Source: Setophaga petechia
Taxonomy: Eukaryota; Chordata; Aves; Passeriformes; Parulidae
Length of the DNA: 64,000 nucleotides
Assembly (NCBI GenBank): GCA_024362935.1
Contig: JANCRA010000019.1
Coordinates: forward strand, 13,326,501-13,390,500
Direction of reading: 5' to 3'
Shown here: positions 1 through 12,730 of the stretch, piece by piece
How the letters are laid out: each line of letters begins with the position of its first letter
How positions within the stretch are numbered: position 1 is the first letter of the stretch
Position numbers and translations under genes: made by a program
The notes under the pieces: generated by a model
Told to the model about the DNA's origin: nothing
Seen by the model: only the letters and a program-made list of their open reading frames with translations
Database searches by the model: none

Positions 1-1534
1 TTTCTTGATCAAGATTAGTCATGTAAAATGTAGACATCAGCTAACCCTTGATGTATTGGATTGTTTCAAACCATTTTCACAAAGATGTCAAGTTTTAAAA
101 CAAACTGAGACAAAAATCACACAGTATTTATGATTTGTGAGTTGAAACAATTGGTCTTGGATGGATAATTTGCTTATAAATAATAAAATCCTGACTAATA
201 GAAAGATCATGCTCAGAAAAAATGAAACCATAACTGAACATGTAGTGCATTATTTTTGACAGATTTCATATTCATTTAGCACCGTTACATGAATTTGCTA
301 AGGAAAAGAAATATTCTTTGGGAAGAAAAAATTACTTCTAAGCTAGAGGATTTCTGCTCTGGATTATCTTTCTTTCTTGAATCACAGTATATTGGAGGGA
401 GCTACAAGTAATTCTCAGTTCAAAAGGTAGCTACAGAGGGTAAAATAAATCTCCTGGAAGCCTAACTTCCATTTTTTTATGGCATGCTGTACATCAGGCA
501 GAGTGTTACAATCTGAGCTGCAGCTGATAAAAATGGGAACCTTCTCATCCTTATAAGACATATGAGTATTTGCTAGCACTTGCTATGATTATCCCCAAGA
601 AAATATTCCTGTGTGAACATGGAATAAAACATCCCCAATCTACAATCAGATATAAGACTATGAAGCCTGAAACCCACAAGACTCTGCACAAACTACAGCT
701 CTGTATCCATCCCACAGTGGCTCAGATTTCAGGATCAATGCTCTAATTATCCCAAACTTGAAAAGTATGCTAGAAAAATGTTTTTTGCCAAATAGAGAAG
801 GAAACGGAAAAGACATTTCCAGTGTGAACAGACATGTCTATGCCATAAGGACAATTGGGCTTAGTTTCAACAGAGTTGTCAACTGCCACTGTCAACCCTG
901 GGAGTGTTTAATCATTGAGGTAGTGATATATCCTTCAGTATGGGAGGTGCTATTAAGGTGTTGTGTTTCCTTCTAAAAGCTTCTAGCAATCTCACTTCCT
1001 AGAATGACACAGTCAGTAGTTAGGAGCAAGCAGAGTACTTACTGTTCAGATTTTCAGTGGGAATTTTGTGCTACTTGTGTTGTGGAAAGGTTTGACACAT
1101 GAGGGTTGTGGGTCTCCAGTTTTGTTGCTTTTCTTTCAGACTTCTTGCCTTTCCAGTTTCAGTTCTTGTTTCTCCAAGATGGACACTACGGAATGTTACA
1201 GTATGCACAGGAAATCCAGTACTTCTATGTCACATTAAACTACTGCACATGTGCACATACTGTCTGTATGGTGAGAGTGCAGAGTCTGATGCTTATTTAA
1301 AATGCTATGCTCCCAGAACCAGCATTTGCCAGTCCATGTGCACATATTTTTTCATGGCCAATTCTTGATTGCAGCATACCTCCCTTCCTCTCCCATTCTG
1401 CTGTCCACTGGGGGACAGTTTTCAATAAAGCTGTTTCCATTCTGGAGCCTCATGACGACAGCATGTTGTGTGATCAGGATTGTATCTCTTCTGCAAACTG
1501 AGTTCCTGTGACAGCGTGACTGCAAACACGATAT
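1..1534. other. Intergenic, no feature recognised
   Basis: AT-rich sequence without a convincing gene. The short open frames at 758-976, 1099-1368 and 1302-1511 show no domain or splice context and look like chance. Confidence 0.6.
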
Positions 1535-2430
1535 TGCAGGGCTTCAGGAAAGCTTCCATATCTTCAAGGAGATAGTCAATAGATCCCCTGGAAGATTGCC
1601 CTCTAGGACAAGTGGGTGAAACAGAGCTGGCAGATCTTTAGTGAAGTCTTCCATGGAGCACAGGAGCTAGAAATTTGCAGGAGCAAGAAATTGGTCAAGA
1701 AAAACAAGAGATCTGTGTGGCTGAGTAGGGAACTGCTAGTCAAACTAAAGAGAAAGAAGCAAATGCAGAGGCATGGAAACAGACAGGTAACCTGGGAAGA
1801 GTATAGAGATGAAGCACAGGTGTACTCACAGGGATGGAGTGAGGAGGGCCAAGGTGTAGCTGGAACTGAACCTGGCAAGGGATGTAAAGAACAAAACAAG
1901 TATGTTTACAAGTATGTTATACATGTATGTTAACCAGAAAAGGTCAAAGTGTTCCCTGCTGTAAAACTGCTGGAATACTGGTAACAGCAGGTGAGGAGAA
2001 GGCTGAGGTAACAATTTTTTTGTTGCAGTCTTCAATGTTACTTCTCTTCCCACACACCTTGAGTGGACGGACAGCAGGATGAGGACTGGGGGAGCAAAGT
2101 TCCTCCCACTGTAAGAGATCACAACCACCTGAGGAAGCTGATTGTACTTCAGTCTGTATGACATCATGAGCTGTATCTCATAGTCCTCAGGAAATTGGCT
2201 GATGTAGTTGTCAAGCCACTCTCCATGATATTTGAATTGTCATGGCAGCCAGGTGAAGTCCCATGTAACTGAAAAAGGGAATCATACCCTTCTTAAAAAA
2301 TGGTAGAAAGGAGGACCCCAGGAACTACTGATCAGTCAGCCTTACCTCTGTGCCTGGGCAGATCATCCAGAACCTGGAACCAATCCTTCCAGAAGCTAAG
2401 CTAAGAAACTTGCAGAACAGGGAGGTGATT
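1535..2430 (+). mobile_element. CR1 LINE relic (ORF2 endonuclease-RT region)
   Basis: This stretch follows the order of the CR1 ORF2 coding strand. At about 1616-1900 a decayed frame holds the basic segment WLSRELLVKLKRKKQMQRHG and then 'TWEEYRD', typical of the linker between endonuclease and reverse transcriptase. At about 2190-2400 the DNA matches the early RT region, including the equivalents of 'LADVVxKPLSMIFE', the W-K-x-G step and 'NYxPVSLTSVPGKIM'. The frame is broken several times and the 5' and 3' ends are missing, so it is a dead fragment. The gap at about 1920-2040 is less clearly CR1. It is one of the better preserved repeat relics in the window. Confidence 0.8.
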
Positions 2431-5400
2431 TGCATGTGAGAAGCATGAAGAAGAAACTCGGGACAACACCCTGTGCCCTCCATCTTGCTTCCATCCACGA
2501 CATACTAAAAATCCCAAAATCTAAATTTCTTACATAAGTGATACACCTACACTACTCTCTATAAGCTATTTCACACTTTTGTGGATTCTAGTCTATCTTG
2601 AAGTCTAGAAACTTTCTTCATGAATGAGGGTCAAAGTTGTCAGTGCTCCCCTGGGGGTCAAGACACTCCACAGCAGACAGAGAAATACTCCTGGTGCCCT
2701 GGGTTTCCACATTTGCACACCTGCTTATCTCTGGCAATTTAGCTGTAATGCCTCAAACCCCCATGTATTTAAATGATTTGTATGTATTTTGTTCCCTCTG
2801 CTCAGGAACTATATAGAGGATCTGAGAAACATCCACCAAACTGACAAGTGTGACAAACATTGGTTCTCAGTTTAATAAATTTAGAAAAATATTGACTACA
2901 GGGTGATTTCAGAGCTGTGCTCATCACACTATGAGTGCACACATCTCAGAGTAAAACACACATAAAGGTTCAGGCTTCTACATAAAATTCCTTGGGTCCT
3001 GTAATCACATGCTGAAAGCTGAGCCAGGCTACTGACAGTATAGTTTGCCTGCAGCCATAAATAGTCTTATATGGCTTCCTATAGGAGACTGTTTATTACC
3101 CAAAAAAACCTGGACAAATTACAGACATGCATATTTTTCAACCATTCCCTAAAATCTCACAGACTGCAGAAACCAAATCTGTATTATGCACTGTAAATTT
3201 TAATTTAGTACTTAATTATCTCATTATAAGAGAGGTAAAAGTGAGGGACTTCTCTCTTCCTTTTTGGGGCAAGGGTGACTTTTGTAGATAGGTTCTCTGA
3301 TTATGATAATATAAAGGTCTCTTTATGTGTAGGAACATGTTCATCTGTTTTGAGAGACAGTGGCTCCATTAGATTTAGATTTTCCATTAGTGGGTCCATT
3401 TCCATTTAGATTTGCGTTGGTGAATATTCTTAGTACCAATTTATGTGCATGTGAAGGTGGATGTTAAGACAACTGTCTTGGAGTTTTATATTTAATAACT
3501 TTCATATGTTTCTTCATAGCTTCAAAAATGCTAGAAAGTTTTACAAACTTTTCATCTTCCCGCTGCCTCCAGATTTGCCATCTTTTGCTGTTCATTACCC
3601 ATGCTCATTCACCCCCTCTTGAGAAAATGGATTTCTAACTAAGGGGAAGCCTATGCAATGGTTTTAAAATAGGGTAGCATTCTTCCAGTCTTGGAAAATA
3701 CAGCTGAGCTCACACAAATTGGTGGCCTCTACTTCTCTAGTTACTTAGCAACACAGTGGCTCACCAGCTTATTTTTTTTTTTTTTGCTGGTATGAGCTGA
3801 GCTCCATTAAAAAAAGTTTTCAGTCACCTGAAGCCTAATTCATAGCATTTTTGTGATTAACAATCTTTGCTATCCCCTTTGTTCTGCTTCATCCCTCGCT
3901 TCTTTTAATCACTTCTTGACAACTGAAAAATGGTTTAATACTGGTGTTCAAGCTAAACTCTCAAACCTATCATGTTCAAATTGATTTGAAATTGGGGAAA
4001 ATGAGTTTTTATGGCCCAGCAAACATGGCTACCCTGCAGAGGGGCCTGAAACTACCCATGATAATTGTTTTCATATTATCTCTACTGTAACTTTCCAGTG
4101 ATATATTTACTGCCTGTTCTGGCAGAAGTACAACAGCACCAGTGAGCAAGTACATGTCAGACATTCCTGTACTTGTAATTATGGTTCCTTGCACATGCCA
4201 GATGAACTGAAGCATGGCACAAGTGCCTGTGTGTTTCTTCAGTCTAAATCCATACACTTGCTCTAAGCTCTGCCAGCCTGGCAGAGGAATCTCTTGTATT
4301 CAGCCTTTTCTCTTCATCATAGGGAAATTTTTATTACATTACAATAGTGATGAAATGTTGAGACTGTCTTCTACAAATCTGATACAAATCAGGAGGCCAA
4401 ATTTTTATTCACACGAGCAGTTCAATTACTTTTTGTGGGCATAGCACATAAATATTAGCAAAAATTGAGTGTTTTATTACATTTGCTGTGAATGAATGTG
4501 ACATAGATAAAAAAAACCTGGGAAGTGAACTTAGTGAAACTGTTTAGTATCATAAAGAGCACTATAAGGGAAATCCTTGTTCCAAAGGAATTAATGGGAA
4601 ACGTGATGTAAAAGACAAGTATCAGAAATATGGTGTATAACCACAAGAATTCTCGAGCATATGCTCTTAGTTAAACAGTTTAGAAATTTTGCTTCCTACA
4701 TAAAATCTAATATTAGTAATATTTGTGTTAGTTTAGAACTCAAATAAGTTGAAGAGGGCTTCATTTCAGCAGATTACCTTTCACACAGTGAGTTCTTTTA
4801 TTTGTGGTGGAAGACTAAAATTTGTTTCCACTGGAGAATATAAATGTGTTCTGTGTGAAGCACTGTAGGTGAATTGGGAATATATGATATTTTTTCTAAT
4901 TAGAGCCAGGCTTTTGCCTAATTAGATCTGAGTAAGGATTTCCAAACTTGGGTCTGACAGACTTTGTGTGTGTGATAATTTTATTGTGGCAAATAAATTA
5001 GTTTCAGGCCCATGAAGCTACATTCACTGCAAGAATAAAGAATGGGACAAAACCAATACCTTTGCAACTCCTTGTGAAACTTAGTAGTCTCAGGTATATT
5101 TTGTAAATATAAACATATAGTACCCTATGAATAATCTAGGAAAAACCTATGAATGCCTGTGTCCATGTTGAGTTGGAAGCTGGAATGGTGGATCAGAGCT
5201 GCTCCCAGATTTTCGAGCTATTTCCCTTTTCCAGTTAATCCCCTTCAACTGCGTGTTTGCTGAAAAGCCCTGGAGGACCTGGTTTAGCAAAAACATGTGA
5301 AATTCCTATATGATGGAGACCTTCCATAAAAAATCCCCCCACTTTCTCATACTGAATATATGTATATATATATATCTCAATGTATTCTGATAAGTATTTG

Positions 5401-8400
5401 AACTCTCCTTTCAATAAGCAGAGAATATTTACAATTATTTTCAGTTCCTCATAGTCTAAACAAATGAACTCATTAGAAACAACTGAGTAATGAAAACAAA
5501 CATGCCCAATCATGTAAACCAAATGCAAAAATCTGCCAGTCATTTGTGAAAATGGTTTTGATTTGACTATATCTAAATTGGTGGTGGTATAATTTTCCCT
5601 CAGGAACACTGATGTGGTTTTACATGGAGGGTTTAATAAAAGAGGTGGCATTTGAGAAACGCAAAAAAAAAAGTTTCAGGATTGTTATTTTTCACCTAAA
5701 AATATTGAGACAAAAATACAACTGGCACTGTAAATTTTACTTTTTTTTTTAAATTAAAGATACTCTGTAACATCTTTTGCGAGAGGAAATCCAGACTTAC
5801 AAGAATAAATGCTCTACTACTTTCAGAAATATGTAACATAAATTTTGCTCAAATACTTTATTTTTCCTGTAGCACATATACAGCCTACTCTGAGTTTGAG
5901 CACACCAAGACCAGATTATGAGTGTTGCCAATGATCTTGGTTCTGTAAAACACAAATTTTATCAGCAGACTCTCCCACAGGAGTCTCTCCTGGAATAAAT
6001 ACCTGGTGGCTTTTTTTTTTTTTTTTGCAAGTTTTGTTAACAATTTTATCTGTGTGTGAATTGCAATATAGTTCTCTGGTTCATATCAGAAAGATAATTT
6101 GGTTGTTACAACAGGTCCGTTAAGTGATACTTCATTATTCGTTATTATTCGACCAAAAGTAAGAATAGCTGAAGTATTTAATGGTATGAAAAGTGCTGAA
6201 CAATTTGGGCTTTTGGTACACCAAGAAGGTGGACATTTTTATCAGAAGACCACTATGTTACTAAGTATGACTATCATATTTTTAATTTTCAACAAGGTCT
6301 TTTTTTAGATAACATCACAGTGTCGCAATTCAAACCTTTATTTCAAAACAAATATATTGTCTTCAATATACACTGAAAAAATACTATTTAAACACGAGTT
6401 ACAATAATTCCTACCAAGTGCTTTTCATTTCAACAAAATATTGTATTCTGTAGAGCAAATGGAATGGTTGAAAATGTCAATTTGTGCTTATTCTGTGCCT
6501 AGTATCTGTGTTTCTATAACTTGCGGCTAGTTTTGATTACAGTTTTCCAACACTGAATGTCACTCCAATTAGAACAAGATTTAATTAAGTATATTAACAA
6601 ACACAGAGGAACAAGCCTGCACAAATCTGAAACAAGATTCACTGACTTCCAGGAAGTCTGTAAGGTTTTACACTATTAACAACAGAGCAATATTTGGCCC
6701 TGCTTCTTTGCTATATCCGCATGTATAAATTAAAAATCTCAAATCTGGACTCTCACGGGCCCTCCACAGATTAATTTCTTTATCCAATGTCATAAAGGCT
6801 TCTAAGACTCCTCACTTGGGATACAGAGAAGTTTCTGATGCAGAAGTCCAAAAGGTTGTGCTTTATACCTGCACACTTTAGAGGCCTGAGGGGGCAATGA
6901 TGCTGCTTTGCAACTGTGATTAATCTGCAGTGGGACTGAAAACCAGCCCCTGCTCTGCTCTGCAGGCTCTTTGTGTAGCCATGGCTGTCCCTGGTTCATC
7001 TCCTCTTCCCCTCATGCCCTCCCATTGTCATGGTTTTGCCAGCAGCCAGCACTCAGCAACTCTCCTGCACCTTCAAGACTCAACAATTATCTTTACCATC
7101 TTTTTAAGAAGATTGACATATAGTTTTCTGCTATGGAAAAGTGAAATCAGAACATCACATCAGAAAATGGATAAAATACCACAGCCTGTGAGACAAACAA
7201 ATCCATCCTCCTTCAACGGCATCAATGACTTCCAGCCAAGTTAATGCCCAACTGCACATGTCTGCAGTAAATCTTCACCTTCTTCAACACCTCTGCATGA
7301 TTTGCTGTCTTTAGGTATACTGACACCTTTTCTCATGTGAGAACTTTATGGCTTGATAACCATAAAGGGACAGCTGGCCCCACAGAGTGGTTACTGCTTA
7401 CACTCACCTCCTAGTTAGTAGGAATATAAATATATAGAAATGCATGTACAATTCTCACTTGTAACCCGATCTATGGGAAATGTCTAAGCTTATTACTGCA
7501 GGGATATGTGTCTTAGATCAGCAGTGGCTTTGTAAGTCCCTTTGTAATAATAGAGCTGTGGCTCACTCTGAGCAGCCCTGAGCTCTGAAGGAGGCTGAAT
7601 GTAGTTCTCAGTCTGAGCCAATGGGCTGGGTCTGGTTCCAGCTTTGGCTGCCTCTGTTCTTGTAGAGAAGAGAGTACAGAAAAATCAATCATAGGTAGGT
7701 ATTATTTAGAAGAAATACCTACATTGACTATGCTGAAAATGTGTTTGTGGTTGATTTCGTAAATAAGGGAAAAATCAAGACATTAAAAAACTTTTATTAT
7801 TTTCTCCCTCTTTCTTTCTCAGTGTTGTCTTGAAGATGTTAATTTTTGAGGTGATGCATTCAGAGCACTCTTTTCATGGGGCTGGGATGCCCTGTGACTT
7901 CCTGTCTGCAAGAAGACCAGACTGTCTCATCTTTACAGGCCAGGTAGACCTGTAGGGACTGTGAGTAATTACCTTCATTTATCATGCTTCCTGGCATCCT
8001 TTCAGATAATCTGATCAAAATCTCTTATTTGACAATGGCTCAGGAGCCAACATTTTACAAGACCACCAGACAAAAGTACTGAGGTTTTGGGATCCGCTAT
8101 TGCTCTGGCTGATAAGGTGTTTAAATACTGTAGCACAGAGGGAAAATATTGCACAAGTGTCAGTTGCTAATAAAACTTATGTCTTTAGTTTTGCCTTCAT
8201 AAATCCTGAATTCAAAATAATTCTGGCTTTGTGATTCCCTCATTTCACTGGGATGGGAAAGAGTACAGAATAAAGAATACAATACAGGAGAACAGTTGTT
8301 TTCAGGTAGCTGGGAAAGAAAGGATGAGGGAGCAAGCATGCATGACAGAGGAACCCTGTTGCTTAACTAAGCTGCTTTCCTTTAAATTCCCATCAAAATT

Positions 8401-11400
8401 AGGGCATCCTATGTATGGCTTTTTCCACAAGGTAATTGTGAGGACCAGACACCACCTCTTTGAGAGGTGAGATTCTGTTGGAATTTTCCTCCTCTTCTGC
8501 CACTGAAGAGAGGTCCTGGCCAGATGGACAGTGTTCAACAGAGCCATAAAAATTGGCCTTCCTCTCCTGTGGTGAGGAAAGGCACATATTCATTGGATGG
8601 AGATTGTGGCTGGAGGGCATCCACAGTGGCTTCCTTATCATAAGAAAGCCTTTTTCTTAATGCCACCTTTCAGCTGGAAGAATCATGAAGAATCTTTAAG
8701 GAAAAAAAAGAAGAGCTGGAGGTAATGAGATGGAATAGCTAAAATCAGGAGTGTTATGTTTGTCAGAAATCAGAAAGCCATCACTGTTTCCAGAAATTGC
8801 AAGGATGCCTCACAATATGATAATAAAGCTCTCATGACTTGATGGTTTCTGTGACAAAAATTCCTACCGGACTACACTGACATTGTTTTCTGAAGTTTCT
8901 CAAAAATTATTTTTTTCTGCCAAATTATCAGTACCTCTTCTCAAAGCTTGTCTCATGCCAGCATGTTTTCTTTTCAGTTCAAGATGTGAAAAATATCCCT
9001 TTTTATTAAATTCTTCCAAGTTCATGGAACATGCCTTAAATACTGTATATTTATTTCATTAAAATTTCAAGTGTCATTCTCCTCCCTTAGCAAAAGTCAC
9101 AATCCTCAATCCAGATACAGATCCTTATTAGTGTTTTCTTTCTTATCTGAATAAAATGTTACTTTGCAATTCCAGGAACCTAAGAAACATAATTCTGCAT
9201 TTAACAGAAGACTAGATTAAATTGCAGACAGCACTTTTGTTCTGTTCCTAATTCTTTTGTTACTTTTTACAGGATTTACCCAAGACAAGAGTTAATCTAC
9301 ATTTAGGGAGAGTTGTTTATTATGCTCATTTTTTATACCATTAATCTGAACTTTCCCCCTTGTGATCCATTACTTGAGCAGAGGACCTTTGCATAGAAGG
9401 ATATCCATTTTCAAGCATGAAAATAAAATGGTAAAAAATATTTGTTTCCAATTGCAATATTCCACAAGCGAAAAAAAAAAACCCTCAGTAAAATTAATTA
9501 TTGTTTTGAGAGGTTGTACTTTTCTATTTTGTGCATTCTCAGAGAATTTATTGGTCCATTGACCTAAGATTCAAAATTTCATTTATTTAATCTTCTAGTG
9601 CTCTGCTAAATATATCCTCAGCCATGTTAGTAGCAGTGTATGTCTATGGTCTTGCATACCATGCACTGCATAGTATTGTGTTATCTCAGTGCTATATTTT
9701 GAATCCCACACACATCTATTGCTGTAAAATGGGAAAGTAGTTTCCTTTTGGCTATGCTCTCTTAGATATTTCCTTACACTTTGACTGAAACTCTCAAAGA
9801 CTTATTCTGTTTGTTAAATACATATTTACAATTTAATAATACATTCCAAGAGTGATCACTTAAAGTATCAGATACTTGGAAGGTTTGCAGACCAAAGCCA
9901 GTACATACTTGTACACATTACACCATTTGCCAATATACATTTTGCTTTCCTTCACCTATTCCTTGCTTTTACAGCTTAAAGCAGAGCTTTTGTGAGAAAA
10001 TAAAAAAAGCTTCTTTTTGGGATCATCTCATAATTTGGAATGTTATCACTTGGACAGCAGCTGTTTGTCTCTTGCTGATTTTCCATTCCTTGAGTAGGTA
10101 GGAACTCTTTGTGTCAATACCATCCTATGTTCCCTAGCAACTATTCTAATGCAATAGAAATTACATTAAGGTTCTACCACTCTCAGGCTTTTATATAGGA
10201 AAGAAAAATGTAACATTAATCACACTATTGTTATGCCTCAGAATGGTGACAGGAATATGATATCAAAAGAAGACAATGAAAAAGTTCCCCATTTCCAGGC
10301 AGAGGGAGGGGAAAAGTCTGTGCCATGTGATTATCTATATAGCTCATTTAGAAGGATATTTTGCTATTACCTGGCCTGTTTTCTCTTTGATACAGGTAAA
10401 ATTCCTAAAGAAAACTGAAATGGCCTGGAAAAAGTAATAAAAATAATTGTGCAACATAAGACTGTAGTACAAGTCTTTTCCTGACCTGTATCTTCACTAA
10501 CTTAATGAACTTTTCTTGAGTCTCACTGGAATGTCTCCAGTCAGTAAGGCTGTGCATTCACAACAGTTTATGGTAAGAAACAGAAGGTAGGTGCCTTTTT
10601 TGTGTGATTTTATGGACAAGTCAAAGTTTTACTGATTTTAGAAGAAGTTTACATCCTGCTCCCCACCCTGCCATTCCATAAACTGTCACACTCAATTTTG
10701 TGACATCTCATGCACACAGGGTTAGACCAGGTAATCAGTGGGGCAAGAGAGTTTTTCCCTGTCCAGCTCTGTAGGGCAAGTTTTTCTCTGAAGAAGAGCT
10801 TAATAATTTTTGTACATGAAAAAAGTTGTATTAAATTTCTCAGAGTGGTTCTAATTGTTAGAAGGAATTTTAGGAAACATAGATTAGTGGATAAAACGAA
10901 GCAAGTGACCAATCCAAAGTGTGCTTTATTCCCGAGGTAGACCTACAACTCCTAAATGCAACTGTATGTTTACAGGTGATAACACCTTAAAACTGAGTCA
11001 CTTTTTCTGAGTATAGACATGGCTCCCAAAGTGAATACTTTTGGCCTGAGATTATATTTTTGTCCTGTGAATACATTTTGCCAGAGATGTGGCATTCTGA
11101 CAGGCAGTCAGGGAAGGCAAACTCATGGCTTTCAAGTAAAAAAAAGTCTGGTTTTAGTGCTTCTCAGGTTTTAGGTGGAGGTGAGGGGAGCAGGCTTGGG
11201 ATTTTATTTTCACTTTCATAACAGAGGATGAGAATAATTCTCCTGAAGGATGCTCAGCAGAAAGAATTGTGCTCATTTCAAGCAGTCTGAGCCAGGCCGG
11301 CACTGTACTTTGTTTTACAGGCAAGAGGCAGTGACGGCTCACCACATCTGCTGCCCCAGGAAGGGTAGGAGACTCAGGTCAAACTGTGGGAAGGCAAGAG

Positions 11401-12399
11401 GCAGCATGTGGTCAGGGTGGGGATGCACCCTGGGAATCTCACCCAGCCACTGCCAACTACACAGCTCAGACCAGCAGCAAGGTCAAAGATCTGGAGACAC
11501 CGACACCACTGATGGTTTAATTTAAATTCACCCATGTGGGCGACTCCTTAAGCTTTGCGGGTAACTCACAGATAGATCACTATAGTCCAGGGGACCTGAG
11601 ATTAAGAACCATGAAATAATCTCTTCATATTGGAAAATAAAAGCCTGAGGCTGTGTGAATCTCTGCAGAGATTGTGTTTCAGGACTCAGACTGTACCAGT
11701 AGTCATTAGTGTGCTCCCTTTAGGTATCACAAGAAAATTTTTCACCATAGAGAAGAACTACCAAGGTTAACTTTTTAGCACTGAGAAATCATCAAGAAAA
11801 AAATAAACTGACAAGTACCTATAAACACTCCTTGCCTGCAGGTGAGATATCCTCAAAACACTGTTGGATTAAAAAAAAAAACAGCACAGCTATGAGAGAG
11901 CTGCACTCAAATTACTGCCACACAATCCCAGAAACTTAAATTGATTTGGCTGTATAATTTGTGTTACTCTTCAAACACACCTTTTTCTTGCTGATAACAC
12001 TTTTTTTGGGAGTTTGTTCATCAAATTGTAAATATTTTAATGTATTCAACCACAGGCCATCAATAGGTTAACCACAGGTTTGTAACTGTGATAGGAAAAT
12101 AAAGCAAGTGCAGCAGCTTTCAGGGATTCTGCTATCTCTGGAACTGGTTTGCAGGAATGCTTGAGCAGACTCTGGTCAGCACCCCCCATTGTTGTGGCTA
12201 TGCAGATCCTCAGTGATGGGACAGTGCTCCATGATGGTGGGCTGAATCCAGGGAGTTACTGCTGCAGCAAGGAGACCTCCAAGTACAGCAAGCACAGTCT
12301 GAGCAAATCCTTGTGAGAGTTCTTCAACTTTACCTTCTTGTAAAGTTTGAAACATACATGGAACAGATGAAGTTGGAAGGGACCAGACTAGAGATCACC
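2431..12399. other. Intergenic, mostly unique AT-rich DNA
   Basis: I see only short homopolymers (for example T runs near 3773 and 6011) and a small TA tract near 5360. The 138-codon minus frame at 5235-5651 crosses that TA tract and has no recognisable domain. No exon with paired splice sites and a known peptide was found. Ancient, unrecognisable repeats are likely. Confidence 0.6.
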
Positions 12400-12730
12400 A
12401 AGTCATAGAACAATAGACTAACAGAATAATTGACTTTGAAAAAGACCTTTAATATAGATTCCAGCTGTTAACCCAGCACTGTCAAGCCCAACACTAAACC
12501 AGGTTCCCCAAGTGTCATATCTATATATCTTTTAAATACTTCCAGGGACAGTGACTCAACCACTTCTCTGGGCAGCCTGTTACAGTGAGAAAATTTTCCT
12601 AATATCCAATTTAAATCTCCACTGGTGCTGTTTGAGGCTGTTTCCTCTCATCCTATTTCTTGCCACTTGGGAGAAGAGACTGAGATCCTGCTAGGCTTCC
12701 TCTGAGGTAGTGCTAGAAAGTGAAAACCCA
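12400..12730 (-). mobile_element. CR1 LINE 3' end (antisense on the plus strand)
   Basis: The plus strand reads as the reverse complement of a CR1 tail: degenerate 'catagaa' octamers, then 'aaaagaccttta', 'gttaacccagcactg', 'cttccagggacagtgactcaa', 'gggcagcctgtta' and 'ttttcctaatatccaat'. These are the usual landmarks of the last 300 bp of CR1. The element is 5'-truncated, as most CR1 copies are. Just to its left (12371-12400) sits another short CR1-like 'gttggaagggacc' piece. Confidence 0.9.

Noticed and set aside
1616..1933. 105-codon plus-strand frame as a possible host gene
   Set aside because: Its sequence fits a decayed CR1 ORF2 segment, with the rest of the element following out of frame.
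5235..5651. 138-codon minus-strand open frame
   Set aside because: Includes a translated TA microsatellite (IYIYTYIQY) and no known motif.
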